A stretch of 64,000 bases of DNA from Ampullaceana balthica (Eukaryota; Mollusca; Gastropoda; Lymnaeidae), in assembly GCA_944989445.1 (NCBI GenBank), contig CALYLW010001022.1, forward strand, positions 124,001-188,000, read 5' to 3'. This document shows positions 1-11,572 of this stretch, in pieces; the first letter of the stretch is position 1; each line of letters opens with the position of its first letter. The position numbers and the translations under genes are program-made. The notes under the pieces were generated by a model. It was not told the DNA's origin. It saw nothing but the letters and a program-made list of their open reading frames with translations, and did not search any database.

Positions 1-59
1 TTTGGTGAGTTAATCGAGGTCCAGATAAATGAGTTCCACTTTATAAATTTCCATTCTAC

Positions 60-3000
60 CTTCTTCAGCTTCAATAGTTATGGATGTTGGAGAATTTTTT
101 CCTTTCAAGGCATCCAATTCCCTTTTAATTTCAGGAGTGTCTAGGTACTCCTGCTGAATATTTTTGGAGTTGAATTCATTAATTTCTCTGTAAAAGGAAT
201 ATAAAGTAAGAGAAAACTCACTTCTAATGACTTTAAAAAGGAGATGAATTACATGTATACAATTAAACAATGGCATTTTTTTTACTAATAAGAAAAAGAA
301 ATATAGTAAGCTACAGATTAACTTTCAGTTTATAATCTCTATAAATATAAATTTCATGTGCTTTTATTTTAAAACATTGGTGGACAGGAAAACAACTCTT
401 CCATTATCAAGAAAGGGTTAAGCAGAAAATTAAATTGAATTTTAAGCATTTTGATGAAAATCTTACACTTGAAAACCGAGTTTCTTTCCTCTGCATACAT
501 AATGGAGTCCAGAAAATGCCATCATTACTCGTCCTCTTTTTTCTGAAAAATTCTGTGCCTTCAAATCATCCTCACACTCTTTGTCAGCCTGCAGCTGGCC
601 ATCTATGGTTATTCTGTTTTCAACTTCTGGAAGCAATGGAAAGAGATCAGCACTGGCCAGATTAAGCCTTGCTTGATGTTCTCTCACTCTGATCAGATCT
701 ACTTCCATTGCATCCTTGTTCAATACCAAGTGGTCTGTACTGGGGTGTAGCCTGCAGCAGAAAACAGAAAAGCTAAAACTGAAACATGTATTAAGGAAAT
801 CATTTATTCGGACCCCTTTGTAATGCCTCACTTCTATTTGTAAGGTCTTCTAACAGAGCACTTATTTTGCTTTAGCTAATACTTACACTGATTCCTTTAT
901 AAGTATTGCTCAAAAAGTGATGGCCAGAACGACCAATATATTGATAGTTGCCTTCAAGATAAATAAGAGAAAAAATACTTCACCACACAAAGAAAAATGA
1001 ACAGGGCATGTTTAAGTAACCTCTTCATCCATAACTGATAGTCTTGGCTATTAAAAACTGAAGCTGGTGTCATATGAACAACAACAGAAAAGGATTTTTC
1101 TGAATTTTCTGTGATGTATTCCTGAAGAACTTTGTTTTTGGAGAGAGAGGGTAGAAATTCTAAACTCGGACATTCTAGGACTAAAAATAAAAAAGAAACA
1201 AACGAAGCAATTATCATGAATAGTGCAAACAGTTTGCTACAAACAGCATCAAATTTCCTTCATTAATAATGTCTAAAAATACTACAATGCTTAACAGTAG
1301 TTTGAGGTTGAAATATCAGTTCAAAAACTACATTTATGTGTGTGGACATAATTTTTAAAAAAAAATCAGATCCACATATTTATTGTTAAAATTTTAAGAT
1401 GCTCTAAAAAAAAATCTTTTTAACAACTCAAGTGAAATATTTCAAATAAATTATATGAAAATATTAATAAGAAAATAATTTAAAATATTTAAAAACTCTA
1501 CTGAATGTAAAATATAAACTGTAAAATTAGCAGTCTTGTTGCATTAGAGTTACGCAACTAAGCTGTTGAAGAAACGTTCAATAATTTCAAAATGTGCAGG
1601 TATGAGAATTCGAATGTCTTAAATTTGGAAGATCAAAAGCATTAATAACACAAAAAGGGCAAATTTTAATTTAATTACCTAAGAAAGGACGCTTATCTGT
1701 AATAGTGATATCTGTGACATCCTCAGGATTCACAACCCTTCCATCTTCTAGCACAACTGATTGACCTCTCTGCAGAATTCCAACCATGGGACCACTAAAT
1801 CCAGAAAATGAAAATTTAGTTCAGATCATAAGACTATATCTTTTTCTTTTGGCCTTAACAAAAAATCCCAATAACCTAAAATAATAACCACAAACATTTA
1901 AATATCAAAAATGAGAAAAATACAATTTTAAAGACATCTGGCTTTTTTAAAAAATCGTATGCCCCCCCAGTTCTCTGGGGCCCTAACAAAATATTCGCAT
2001 GAACCTCAATTCATAGTGAAAATGAAATAAAAGGAAATTACATAGTTACTCCAGCATCCAGACACTTCTCCAAATTTATCTTAGGTAGGGGTGTTTTAGC
2101 CTGAAATGAGAAGAGCTTCAATGAGTGCACTTTTATATTCTTTTAGTGCTCGCTACACTTTTCAACCAACAATTAATTCATCTCTTTCTTTAAAAAGTTA
2201 ATTATATGATACCTCTACATGAGAGTGGCTATCAAATTTACCGTTATGATATAAGCAAAGGCAATATCTCTTGATTCAGCCCCTAACAGGTCACTTTGTC
2301 TTCTCTGACGTTTTGTTGCTTGATAAAAATAATACCAAGGAGTTATTAAATTTTTAGAATCATTTACTTCATTAATTATTAGATTTTAACAAGCTAGGAT
2401 TCACTTTTCCTAATGCAATACAAAAATAAAGACCTTAATTATAGTAAATTATAAATTTAAAAACACCTGGTTCAGAATGATCTGCATTTGTTGTTTCCGT
2501 GTTTTCTTGAGATACATCTTTAAAGAATGTAACAGGCTCTATTGTGACAGCAAAGTCTTCATACACCCCTTCACTTTTCACTACAATAATAAAACTTTTA
2601 TTACTTAAGGGAATAAAACAACATAAAATAAACATATGAAATTAAAGAACATGTAAGTACTTTGTGAAAAAAATAATAATTAATTGTTCATATGTTAAAA
2701 CTATTTTTTAGTTTATTTTCATACTTGCCTATGTTCATATGTGCAGATACGCAGAATTTTTTGGCCATCAACGCAACATTTTCCTACACAAAGATAGCAA
2801 AGTTACATGGAATCATTTTGAATATGCTTCCAATTTATTATGTCATTGTACAGAATTGTCTAAAAAAACAACAACAAAAACACAGCATAGTATAACACAA
2901 AAGCAAGTGTCAGAAGTTACAGATTTAAAAAGTAGGGACTTGTGCCCAACCTTCTTTTCTTCACTTAATTAGGTTTATTTATGGTAGCTTAGGAAATATT

Positions 3001-5474
3001 TTATGTAAATTTTATTTCAACATTTTATTTATTTATTTGTATTGATGAAGACATTAGCCGAAACACTTACCGAAATTAATAATGCTTTACATTTATTGTT
3101 TATTCACACAATTAATTTATGCATTTTGTATAACTTGTATTTTAAATCATTACATGAAAGGAATTCCTAACCCTGTTTTGTAAATAGACTCAATCAATTT
3201 ATGATCCCTTAAAATTTTAATGTAACCTTGTACTTGTAATTCATTAAATTTATAATTTCTTATTTCTATTTCTGATAATTAATGTGTACTGTCTGAATTT
3301 GACAGACTTTAAAGTAATTTTCTAGACAAAAATGAGATAACAAAATAGTGTTACTTAAATATTTAAGATAACTGTTTAAATTCAAAATATATTTATTTTC
3401 ATTTTTATATAGGCTATATTAGTTAATCTTACTGACAAGAAAAAAAATTTTCCAAATGAATTCATGTGAAATAAATAAAGAAGTGAAATGACAGGTTTAA
3501 AAGACAATGTTAACAAATACAATACAAACCACATTGGGGGGTCCATAAATTTTTAAATCTGGATTGTGTTTAGAAAATGTCTGAACACTAGTACTAGTAT
3601 TTCTGGATAAATACATTCTAGTGTTCGGATGTTTCTGGCCTTCTAAAGTCATAGCCATGCCTAATAAGGAAGAAAATTAAAATGGTTTAACAATCCATTA
3701 CGATTTATAGAAAATATTCTAAATTGTACATTAAATGCCAATATAAGTACAGTAAAAATATTTTTAAAAGTCAATTGATTGTAGCAGGTGATTCAGAACA
3801 AAATCTTAACTATGAAAAAACTCACACAATAAGTTTTACAGAAGATTAGTTTTAATTTAACTTAAATTTCAACACAATACCAAAATAGCAGTACAGACTG
3901 AGTTGGATAACTAGAAATTCCAAATGACAGAGAGGTGAAATGGTTAAGCCACTAAAACTCCAGAGGCAAACAGAATGTGGATCAAACAAAATTTTGATGT
4001 ATAAAATGTAGGATAAAGATTCATTGTAATTTATAATCCAAAAATAGTAAATAAAGGCATAAGACTTGAGTTAAGAAAATAGTGTAGCAGGCCTTAGACA
4101 TAAATGAGTTACAGCACAACAAACTTTAATTTTTTTAATAACACATCTTACAAAATATCTTAGTGACAGTCAAAAAGAAAGTGCTGCTCTAAATTTTCAT
4201 ATGTAAGCAGATAATGACATAACACAGATTGGAAAGCTTCCTATATGAAGCATCAAACTAACATACCTAGCAAACCTCCAGTATTTTCCCAGCTTTTGTG
4301 AGTTATGAAGATAGTCTCTAAACCTGATATTTTTGCATATGCTGCAGCTCTTAATCTTTAAAAGAAAAATTTCAATCCCATTAAAAAAGAATTGGAAAGG
4401 TGTATGATGTTGTCAGAAAAAAAAACACATGAACATGAAATCTTAGCTTCAATGGAATTTAACAGTGATATCTTAGATTGCTATATCTAAGAGGATATAG
4501 GATAAAAACAAATTAATACTAGAGACTAAAGGCAAGGCAAAAAAAAAGTTGCTTTCTCATAACAAACATAAAATCTGAATGCACTTGACTTACACTTTGT
4601 TAATTCCAGCAAGTCTTTGTGTTCCTTCACCACAATTAAACATGTACCTGTAAAAATAAATTGGCGCATTTAAATTAAATCCAAATTTTATGATTAAACT
4701 CTTACTTAAAGTTTTTATAGTGAGTTCGAGTTTTATTTTTAATGCCAACTTAAATAAACCTATTAAAGTCTGATTACTCCATCATACAGTTAAAATGATA
4801 ATTAGCCTATACCTAGCTGTGGATATTTAAAAAATTATTAACAAGAATAATGTTAATGGGGGAATTCTGTATTATTCTTAACTCTTAACTTAAAATTACT
4901 TTGTTTAAGTTTAAGAATTTAAATGTCATCTTAAGTCTGATTTAAATAATTACGCTTTTTGAGCCTTAGAAATATATCTAGTTCTGCTAGTGAAACTGGA
5001 TTTAGTATATATTATTATACTTAGACTTAGGCTACATTTAGGCTCTAAAATTAACTATGTCAACAGTTTAAGTGCAAGATCAAATTTCAGTGAACTTACA
5101 ATAAAACAACTAAAGAACTAACCTAAATAGCTTTGAATATAACAAAGTAGATCCACAAAATAGTTAAGTTACCAATTATATAATGATATTATAATAATTA
5201 TATACCTGGAGTATTCTGTTGTTACAAGAATTGATTTTGCAGTACCAGGACCTCCTGTGCCTATAACAACTACATTTAATATTGTTGGAACCTTTGAGAG
5301 ATGTTGAAACTTTTTCAACCCTTTAGGCTGAGGATTGGAAATTTCATTACTTTTACTTTGAACAGATTCACTACTGCCACGTCCTCCTGAAGCAGATGAA
5401 TGGAGTTCTGGATTTTGCAGGGAACCTTGCAATACAACATGAGGTTTTTTTCCTTTCCGCCGTCCCATTGTCAT
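60..5474 (-). CDS. ELAC2: tRNase Z long form (ELAC2), N-terminal part, 12 exons, runs off the left edge
   Basis: ELAC2 is the metallo-beta-lactamase endonuclease that removes 3' trailers from tRNA precursors in nucleus and mitochondria. Exons, in order of transcription: 5206-5474, 4594-4647, 4267-4355, 3530-3660, 2729-2783, 2467-2580, 2242-2318, 2042-2100, 1679-1794, 1021-1180, 467-751, 60-187. Every junction has a usable donor and acceptor, and codon phase is continuous throughout. Family signatures: VVVIGTGGPGTAKS (exon 1), YMFNCGEGTQR (exon 2), FITHKSWENTGGLLG (exon 3; the N-domain counterpart of the catalytic motif without its metal ligands, as in other long forms), the flexible-arm region GPMVGILQRG (exon 9), VVVHMTPASV (exon 10) and DHLVLN (exon 11). 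The catalytic HxHxDH half should lie to the left of position 1. The last exon must splice before an in-frame stop near position 16; the donor at 59/58 is the best choice. The first in-frame ATG codons are 5474 and 5468, followed by the basic run GRRKGKK. Identification is firm; exons 5 and 7 are the least certain. Confidence 0.9.
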
Positions 5475-5618
5475 TGAATATGATAATTGACTTGGAATTA
5501 TACAAGATGAAAATTTGTTAACCAATATATTATGACAATAGTTACAACAGCGATTATTACTATTTTTTAGTATTCTAGACAGTAATGCACACTGTTGAAC
5601 CAATAACAGGTTCAGCAA
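5475..5618 (-). other. Open, basic, acid-free extension upstream of the ELAC2 ATG
   Basis: The ELAC2 frame stays open upstream of the ATG at 5474 to an in-frame TAG just beyond 5618. It has no ATG. It encodes about 48 residues rich in Leu, Asn, Cys and Ser with several Arg/Lys and no Asp or Glu, as in a mitochondrial presequence. The TAG is part of CTTACATAG, which could be a splice acceptor, so an upstream exon carrying the true ATG is possible. Otherwise this is 5' UTR. ELAC2 in other animals uses an upstream start for the mitochondrial form and an internal one for the nuclear form. Undecided from sequence. Confidence 0.35.
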
Positions 5619-5937
5619 CTATGTAAGCAGAGTGATGAAATTGTCTTGTCCTTGTAGTAACAGGTAAAACATTGTTATGATCTTGTCTTAAGAATTTTAG
5701 CCAGCTTTTTGGTTGGCTTAGGAGATTAAAGCGGATACTTGAAACATCCAAAAGTTTCGTTTGTATTAAAGAATAAACAGACATTAGGTTTAAGCCCACA
5801 CGGCAAAGCTTATGGTGGTATAAATATAATACAGATTTGTTGATTTCAGAAATTATCAATCACCACCTCGTGAAGTGTTATTAAATATCTTACAGTGATT
5901 TCCCTTGATATGATTTAAAATTATTTTTAGGAAGTGA
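5619..5937. other. Upstream region of ELAC2, no gene seen
   Basis: This AT-rich sequence lies between the ELAC2 5' end and a long-TIR element. No convincing coding frame or core promoter is visible. It must hold the promoter or an undetected first exon. Confidence 0.4.
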
Positions 5938-6620
5938 TTATTCGCACGGTTTTGGTCGTGCGGATAATGCTGAGTATTATCCGCACGAGTCGTCGGCGCA
6001 TGCGTCTTATTGTGGCTGGTCACTAATAAAAATGTCATGATTACTGAAATTTTAAAATAGCATTGCCATAAAAATTGACTAGTGTGCAATTAATGATAAT
6101 ATCCCCCCACCCGTGACTGTCTTATCTATTCTGAATCTCACTGTTACAGACTCTCACTTTAAATTTTTTATGCTCTACTCACTGGCTATACCATTGTATC
6201 ATCTTTCGTTTTTTCATGCTTTAAATTAAATTAACTTAATGGATTTATGGTGACCACAGGTACGATGCTAGTTTTGGGGAGAATAATAATTATTCTTTTT
6301 CATTACAGAGTCTCGTCCAATTATGAATGAAAGTTAATAAAGGTACTTCATAATTATACAGAATAAAAATACAAAGTTGATTGTAATTGCAATGGACCTG
6401 CTAATAATAGTATATTTTTATATCAGCTAAATCCGTAGTATTACTAATTAATTAATTAATGATTAATCTTTAACAAACGATATACAGTTCCGCTCAGACT
6501 ATTGCTAAAATGGATACAAATATTAGATTCCATACATTCGAAAGACGGTTAAAATTACAATTGAATTAGTTCGACGGTATTCGCACGGCATTATCCGCAC
6601 TGCCAAAACCGTGCGAATAA
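5938..6620. mobile_element. Non-autonomous TIR element, about 683 bp
   Basis: The element opens with TTATTCGCACGGTTTTGG and closes with the inverse of the same sequence. The inverted match extends about 34 bp with two or three mismatches and includes GTGCGGATAATGC. The interior is AT-rich with no coding frame, so this is a deletion derivative or MITE. No clear target duplication flanks it. It lies a few hundred bases upstream of ELAC2, and its GC-rich termini could act as regulatory sequence there (inference). Confidence 0.75.
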
Positions 6621-7055
6621 CGCTTGCCTTATTTTTATTTTTTCGCACAATTAACGAGTTATTGCTTAAACATATTAATTATGTGAGAGTTAAACACATA
6701 TTCTAACACGTAATGAAAGTCAACCTTACCTTTTATCTAAACAAAATTAACTGTAACAAGTAACAGTGTTACTAACAGTTCTAAAATTAATGACCAAACT
6801 TACTAAGTACAAAGACTAAGACTATCACTAATACACAAGACTTAAAGACATTTAATTTTAGTCTCAGTATAGTATAGTTATAGTATGAATGAATGAATGT
6901 ACACGTTCATAAGTCATAAGACATAAGAATTACATTTAGTCTAATACACTAATAGGTACACATAAGATTGACATTTTTTTTAATATGAATATGTTAAGTA
7001 TGTAGGCCCTACACATAATTTAATAAATATTAATAAGATTATCTTATCATTCTAA
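6621..7055. other. AT-rich spacer without a gene
   Basis: Low-complexity AT-rich DNA. A short motif (ACACATAAGATTGACATT) recurs at about 8446-8500. Nothing else is recognised. Confidence 0.5.
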
Positions 7056-8425
7056 TCTATTACAGACGCTCATTCTATATAGAAGATTATTGATTCCTTC
7101 GCGTATCCATGGTTTTTGTCTAGTCTTGAATTTTTAAAAGATTTTTAAATGTTGATAGTGATAGTGTGTTGGTTTTCCTGGCTTGATCAGGCAACCCATG
7201 CCACGTCCGAATTCCAGACGGGAAGAAGGATAACTCGTATGTGTTTGTTCTTGCATACGGAATAAGAACAGCGTTTTTATCCCTTAAATTATGTCTATCT
7301 TAGGGTTGTATTTCTTTCTAAGTTAGAAATAATTGACTAATACTAATGTATTAGTACTAATTTGCTCTCTGTTCTTCTAACCTCTAGTGTGTCTAGGTTT
7401 AATGATTTAAATAATAGTGCTATTCTTATCTTTCAATATTCTCCAGTAATGAATATGGCAGCCCTTTTTAATATTTTTTTCTAGGTTATCTATGGGTTTT
7501 TTTTTGGGGGGCGTGGATGTGTCTAGAAATGCATACTCTAGACTCTAGTGCAGGTCTCACAAAAGTGAGGTAGCATTTTAGTTTTATATTCTTATTACAC
7601 TTTTAAAAGTCTCTCTTTAAAACCTAGGGTTTAGTTTGGTTTTTAAATCCTTTCTATTATTCTCCTGGTGTCTGGTTGATTGTTTGCTTGTCGAAAAAAC
7701 TTTGGATCGATTTTTAACCCACTTCCTCGTGAGCTAGCGAGCTGAAATTTTCCAGGCAGTTTTGTATCAATGATAAAAACGATGTATCAAAATTTCAGAT
7801 CGATCGCATGTACCGTATTTAAATTATTGAATTTTTAGTTTATATTATTTATCTCTATGTATCATGTTAAATTTTTGAGATAGTGTCGCGGTGCGTATTA
7901 TTATTATATTGAACAACCTTTCTGTCGCGCAATAAGGTGCGTATTTTATTGACAACACTTTTTATAAACATATTCCTGATCGGTGCGCATTATATTAAAC
8001 ACGTTTTACGAGACATAACTAAAATTGTGTATTTTTGGATTGTCTTGCGCTGCGTATTATAATGAGCATTCTTTTAGTTATGTCTCGTACATAAAGCATT
8101 TATAGTTAAAAACTTGTTTTTTTACGGGTTCTTTTTATTTAATTACTTAATTGTCATAGGGATTCCATGATAATTTCTAATTTATTATTACTCCAAAGTA
8201 TTTTGCATCTTTAGTTTGGATATCTCTTTTCCGTGAATAAAATATTTTGCATTTATTTGTTTCTTTTTCTTTGTTACTTTTTCTGGACAGAAAGAATGAC
8301 TCCATTTTTTTAAATTGCTCATTTTATTAATTATGTAATTTTGTAAGACTTTGCTATCTTGATCTGATTCAATAGTTCTATAGAATATACAATCATCAGC
8401 AAATACTGATTGACATTTAATCTAA
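7056..8425 (-). mobile_element. 5'-truncated LINE, copy 1, interrupted by another element
   Basis: Reading the minus strand, a reverse-transcriptase fragment with the catalytic FADD motif (near 8393-8408), followed by residues IFYRTIESDQDSKVL, begins at about 8420. It is followed by a degraded 3' region matching the second LINE copy at 44440-46300 over its length. The 3' end at about 7056-7090 is the short hairpin tail also found on the local SINEs. A 486-bp element (7645-8130) has inserted into the 3' part; the second LINE copy is uninterrupted at that point. The RT motifs fit a jockey/CR1-like non-LTR element. No intact frame remains. Confidence 0.8.
7645..8130 (+). mobile_element. Dispersed element with subterminal inverted repeat and CGGG tail, copy A
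   Basis: The left end is AAATCCTTT. The inverse of this (AAAGCATTT, degenerate) lies about 30 bp inside the right end and is followed by a conserved tail ending in TTTTTTTACGGG. The centre carries the core AAAATTTCAGATCGATCG. The sequence matches the copies at 16657-17147 and 63477-63936 nearly end to end. There is no coding frame. It is inserted into LINE copy 1, so both ends are defined by comparison with LINE copy 2. Confidence 0.75.
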
Positions 8426-8639
8426 TATGTACACATGTCTTATGTACACATAAGGTTGACATTTAGTCTTTAATATGTACACACAAGACTGACATTTCAT
8501 CTAAGGGTAATATTATTTTATTTATTTTTTTGCCGAATACTCGTATTTATGTCCTTAGAAGAAAATGCTGGTTTATTCCGGTGTTTGTTAATACTTTTGC
8601 ATGAAGTGGTCTTTTTTAAATAAAAAAACAAAAATCTCA

Positions 8640-9030
8640 CATCTAATATTTCAATATACACATGTGGCAATTTGCCCTAGGTCGTTTGATGGGTCTAGAC
8701 TAGTGAGGCTTTATGGCCGGGAGTGGCCGGACAAATAAAGACTGCGTAACAGTGTAGGCCGACACAAGTGTCCCAGGCCATGTGGTAAACCATTTCATTG
8801 CACAGTGTCCCAGGCCATGTGGCAAACCATTTCATTGCACAGTCTGGCGAGCCCCTTCCGACCGCATGACATTTTATTACGAATACTGGACAAGCTTTGA
8901 CACTGTCTTTAGTGTCCCTATATAAGGGGAGACTCACACACTCACTGAAAGAAAGAGAAGAGCCGATTAGAGGGCATTAGAGCCGAACTGATTGAGCGAG
9001 ATATAGACGTCAGTTGGGCATAGTAATATC
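8640..9030 (+). mobile_element. Possible LTR-like remnant with TATA box and internal 37-bp duplication
   Basis: This segment is GC-richer than its surroundings. A block beginning TGTCCCAGGCCATGTGG is repeated with a 37-bp period (8769-8842). A strong TATA box (CTATATAAGGGG, about 8918-8929) is followed by a GA-rich stretch. That resembles the U3/R part of an LTR, but no paired LTR, primer-binding site or coding region is visible. It could instead be a stray promoter region. Low confidence. Confidence 0.3.
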
Positions 9031-9038
9031 GTTAGTGC

Positions 9039-9350
9039 CAGGGCTGGATTAACTTATAGGCAAACAAGGCACATGCCTTGGGCACCAAGCGTTTGGGGGG
9101 CACCACAAGTCCTCAAGAAAAATGTGTATATTGTCCATAATCGACATGACGTTAGAAAATCGCAAATTTAATATTAAATCGCACAGGGGTCGGATTAAAT
9201 GGAAGGTGACTGCGCTAAAGCCAAGGGCCCCCAATGATTTAAGACTAAATTAAGGGGCCCCAAACTTATTAAATTGTATAATAAAGTGGCTGGACAGGGC
9301 CCCAGGTGGAATAGCAGCCAGGGGCCCCGTGCAATGTTAATCCACCCCTG
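9039..9350. mobile_element. TIR element (CAGGGCTGGATTAAC type), about 312 bp
   Basis: It starts CAGGGCTGGATTAAC and ends GTTAATCCACCCCTG, a 15-bp inverted pair with one mismatch. The GGGGCCCC-rich subterminal region is shared with the copy at 54045-54610. It is non-coding. The CAG...CTG ends suggest an hAT-like MITE; the flanking duplication has decayed. Confidence 0.75.
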
Positions 9351-9945
9351 AAATCGCTTTTAAAGGGACAACTGAAAAATTTGGATCTTTACAAAATTGA
9401 ATTTTCTAGGGTTGCTGGAGTTGGTCAGTCAGTTTGATCTATTTTCAGTCCTCACGTTATCTCGCTGCAGACGACACACTCTTCTATGATACAACTCGTC
9501 CCACTACCCCCTTTGATCATCCCCTCCTAACTCACAGTTCATCTCATCCACGGACGTTCTCAGTCACGGACCCCGTGTCCACTAGCCGTGAGTTCACTCA
9601 CACTCCACCACTTGGTTGATCTTAACCTCCCAACGATATCGGATCTTTACAGTCTTGGTGAATCAGTTTGCACAACTTGTATCGTAGGATCGGGAGATGC
9701 TTATAAGAGTGCAAGCTTCTGTTGTCTTTACATCCGTAGTACCACTTCCGTTTCAGCGGATCAATACGGCTTTTCCCCAAAGCGGGGAAGCTTCTATCGC
9801 TCAAAGTAGAGAACATGCTGAAAGCTTGTCACTCTCCAGAACATCTGTGTTAGTCGCTTAGTCTTGCCGTTGAATCTTTGCTGGAAGATTTCACTACCGC
9901 ATGTGTGCATACAGGCCCGAAAGCCACATTGTTATATGCTCTAGT
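9351..9945. other. Unclassified, base-balanced segment
   Basis: This stretch is less AT-rich than its neighbours. The plus strand has a short frame containing AADDTLFYD (about 9467-9495), which resembles the reverse-transcriptase YADD box, but the residues around it do not match a known RT. I see no gene here. Confidence 0.35.
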
Positions 9946-10390
9946 GCAGGGGTGGGCAAAGTGCGGCTTGAGCGTTTGTTTTTTTTATGGCCCGCCAAGA
10001 CATTACGAAAATGTCCCTTGAGCTGAGATTTTCTTCATGTCCGTGACTTAAAGTTCGTCTCGCGTTTTCCATAAAAGCGGTTAGATCCTACCACTACTGA
10101 TATTGATACAGCACCCGAGGAGGTGCAGTTTGAACAAAGTGACATGCAAAATGAAAGGAATCTTTGATATCGTGACATTAGTTGACTTTTTAAAGTCTTT
10201 TTCTGCTGAAAAAATCCCATTTGTGAAAAAATTTGCAAGGAAAATATTCTTTATATTTTGATTTACATCTATTTGTGAGGAAAGTTTTCCTTGCATGAAG
10301 ATCAACAATAGTAAATACAAATGCTCTTTGACAGACATAAACTTGAAGGCAGGGATGAGAATCTCAACAAGCAACTTTACGCATGATTGT
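9946..10390 (+). pseudogene. hAT transposase relic (C-terminal part) with 5' element end
   Basis: An hAT-type terminus (CAGGGGTGGGCAAA) starts at 9946-9949. Between about 10075 and 10380 the plus strand encodes a decayed C-terminal hAT dimerisation region. Recognisable blocks are APEEVQFEQSDMQ, then PFVKKFARK, an in-frame stop where a Gly codon is expected, ICEESF, and SKYKCSLTDINLKAGMRIS. These match the ZBED5/GTF2IRD2-like class of hAT transposases. The N-terminal and central parts are missing. A matching right terminus was not found. Confidence 0.75.
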
Positions 10391-11100
10391 AATAAAATAG
10401 TAAAAATAAAGTGCGATAGGTGATAGGTTGCACTTGTCTCATTAATCTGACTCTATTCTTAAATGTGCTATCAGCTAGATACTAGATTCTATAAAAATAG
10501 CACAATAAATAAATTTAATAAAACTACCAGTTCGGTAGGTAACAACAGGTTGTAAGTAGAGTAACCCTCAGGGACCTTCGATACGTCTTTGGTTTATTTA
10601 ATCCCACTTTTTTTTTAAAAAATCGTCTTTGCTGTTTCCAAAATTGTTTTCTATTTATTTTGTTAGATTCAACACGGGGGCAACTGGTGACAACTAAAAT
10701 TGGCACCATAAGAACCGCCAATCACAAGTCTTGGGACCACTGACGTAAACGAATTCATAAAGCAAAATGGCATGTTTAAAACTCGATGGAACTCAATATT
10801 ACTTCAGTAGTGCAAAACATTGCAGATCATTATAATATTTCTGCGATATCTATAGCTATTTCATTTACTAATTAATAAAGTAAACGAAAATAATTTTCAA
10901 ATAAAGTTTTGTCCTGGTAAAAAATGTACTAAAAATATGAGTGATTTAACTGCAGATGATTAATAGAATATGAGTGATTTAACTTAAAGATTATAATATG
11001 AGTGATTTAACTCCAAGATTTGTCAATTTGCGTCTCTCAGATTAGATCATTGTAAACATTTTTGTTCGTTTCAATTACTCGTAAGTACAACTCTTTAATA
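10391..11100. other. AT-rich spacer
   Basis: Contains a short threefold repeat of ATGAGTGATTTAACT (about 10937-11013). No gene or recognisable element. Confidence 0.5.
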
Positions 11101-11104
11101 TGAG

Positions 11105-11371
11105 TTTCAAGTACACCTCTATGTACAGCCAATAGGTGTTTCAAGTACACCTCTTTGTACAGCCAACAACAGTTTCAAGTACACCTCTTTGTACAGCCAA
11201 CAACAATTTCAAGTACACCTCTATGTACAGCCAATAGGTGTTTCAAGTACACCTCTTTGTACAGCCAACAACAATTTCAAGTACACCTCTTTGTACAGCT
11301 AACAACAATTTCAAGTACACCTCTTTGTACAGCCAACAACAATTTCAAGTACACCTCTTTGTACAGCCAAA
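11105..11371. repeat. 34-bp minisatellite, about 8 copies
   Basis: Units begin at 11105, 11139, 11173, 11207, 11241, 11275, 11309 and 11343. Each contains TTTCAAGTACACCTCT followed by TGTACAGCC, so a GTAC...GTAC inverted pair recurs in every unit. The open frame across it is a by-product of the repeat. Confidence 0.9.
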
Positions 11372-11489
11372 ATGACCTACGAATTCTGGTAGAAAATTTT
11401 CCCACAGGTTTCACGACGTCGACTGGTGCAAAGTTAATCTTTAAAAAATGGAGTGAAAACTGCAGAATGTAAAATTTCTTGTTATCAGA

Positions 11490-11572
11490 GTATGGGAACA
11501 TGTTTCTATCACTTGGGGTATGGGAACATGCTCCTATCACTAGGGGTATGAGAATATGCTACTATCAGTTGG
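11490..11572. repeat. Short tandem repeat, about 33 bp, 3 degenerate copies
   Basis: The motif GTATGGGAACATG followed by CTATCACT repeats about three times. Confidence 0.7.

Noticed and set aside
9434..9619. AADDTLFY, resembling the reverse-transcriptase catalytic box
   Set aside because: The residues on either side do not fit any RT, and no other RT motif is nearby in the frame.
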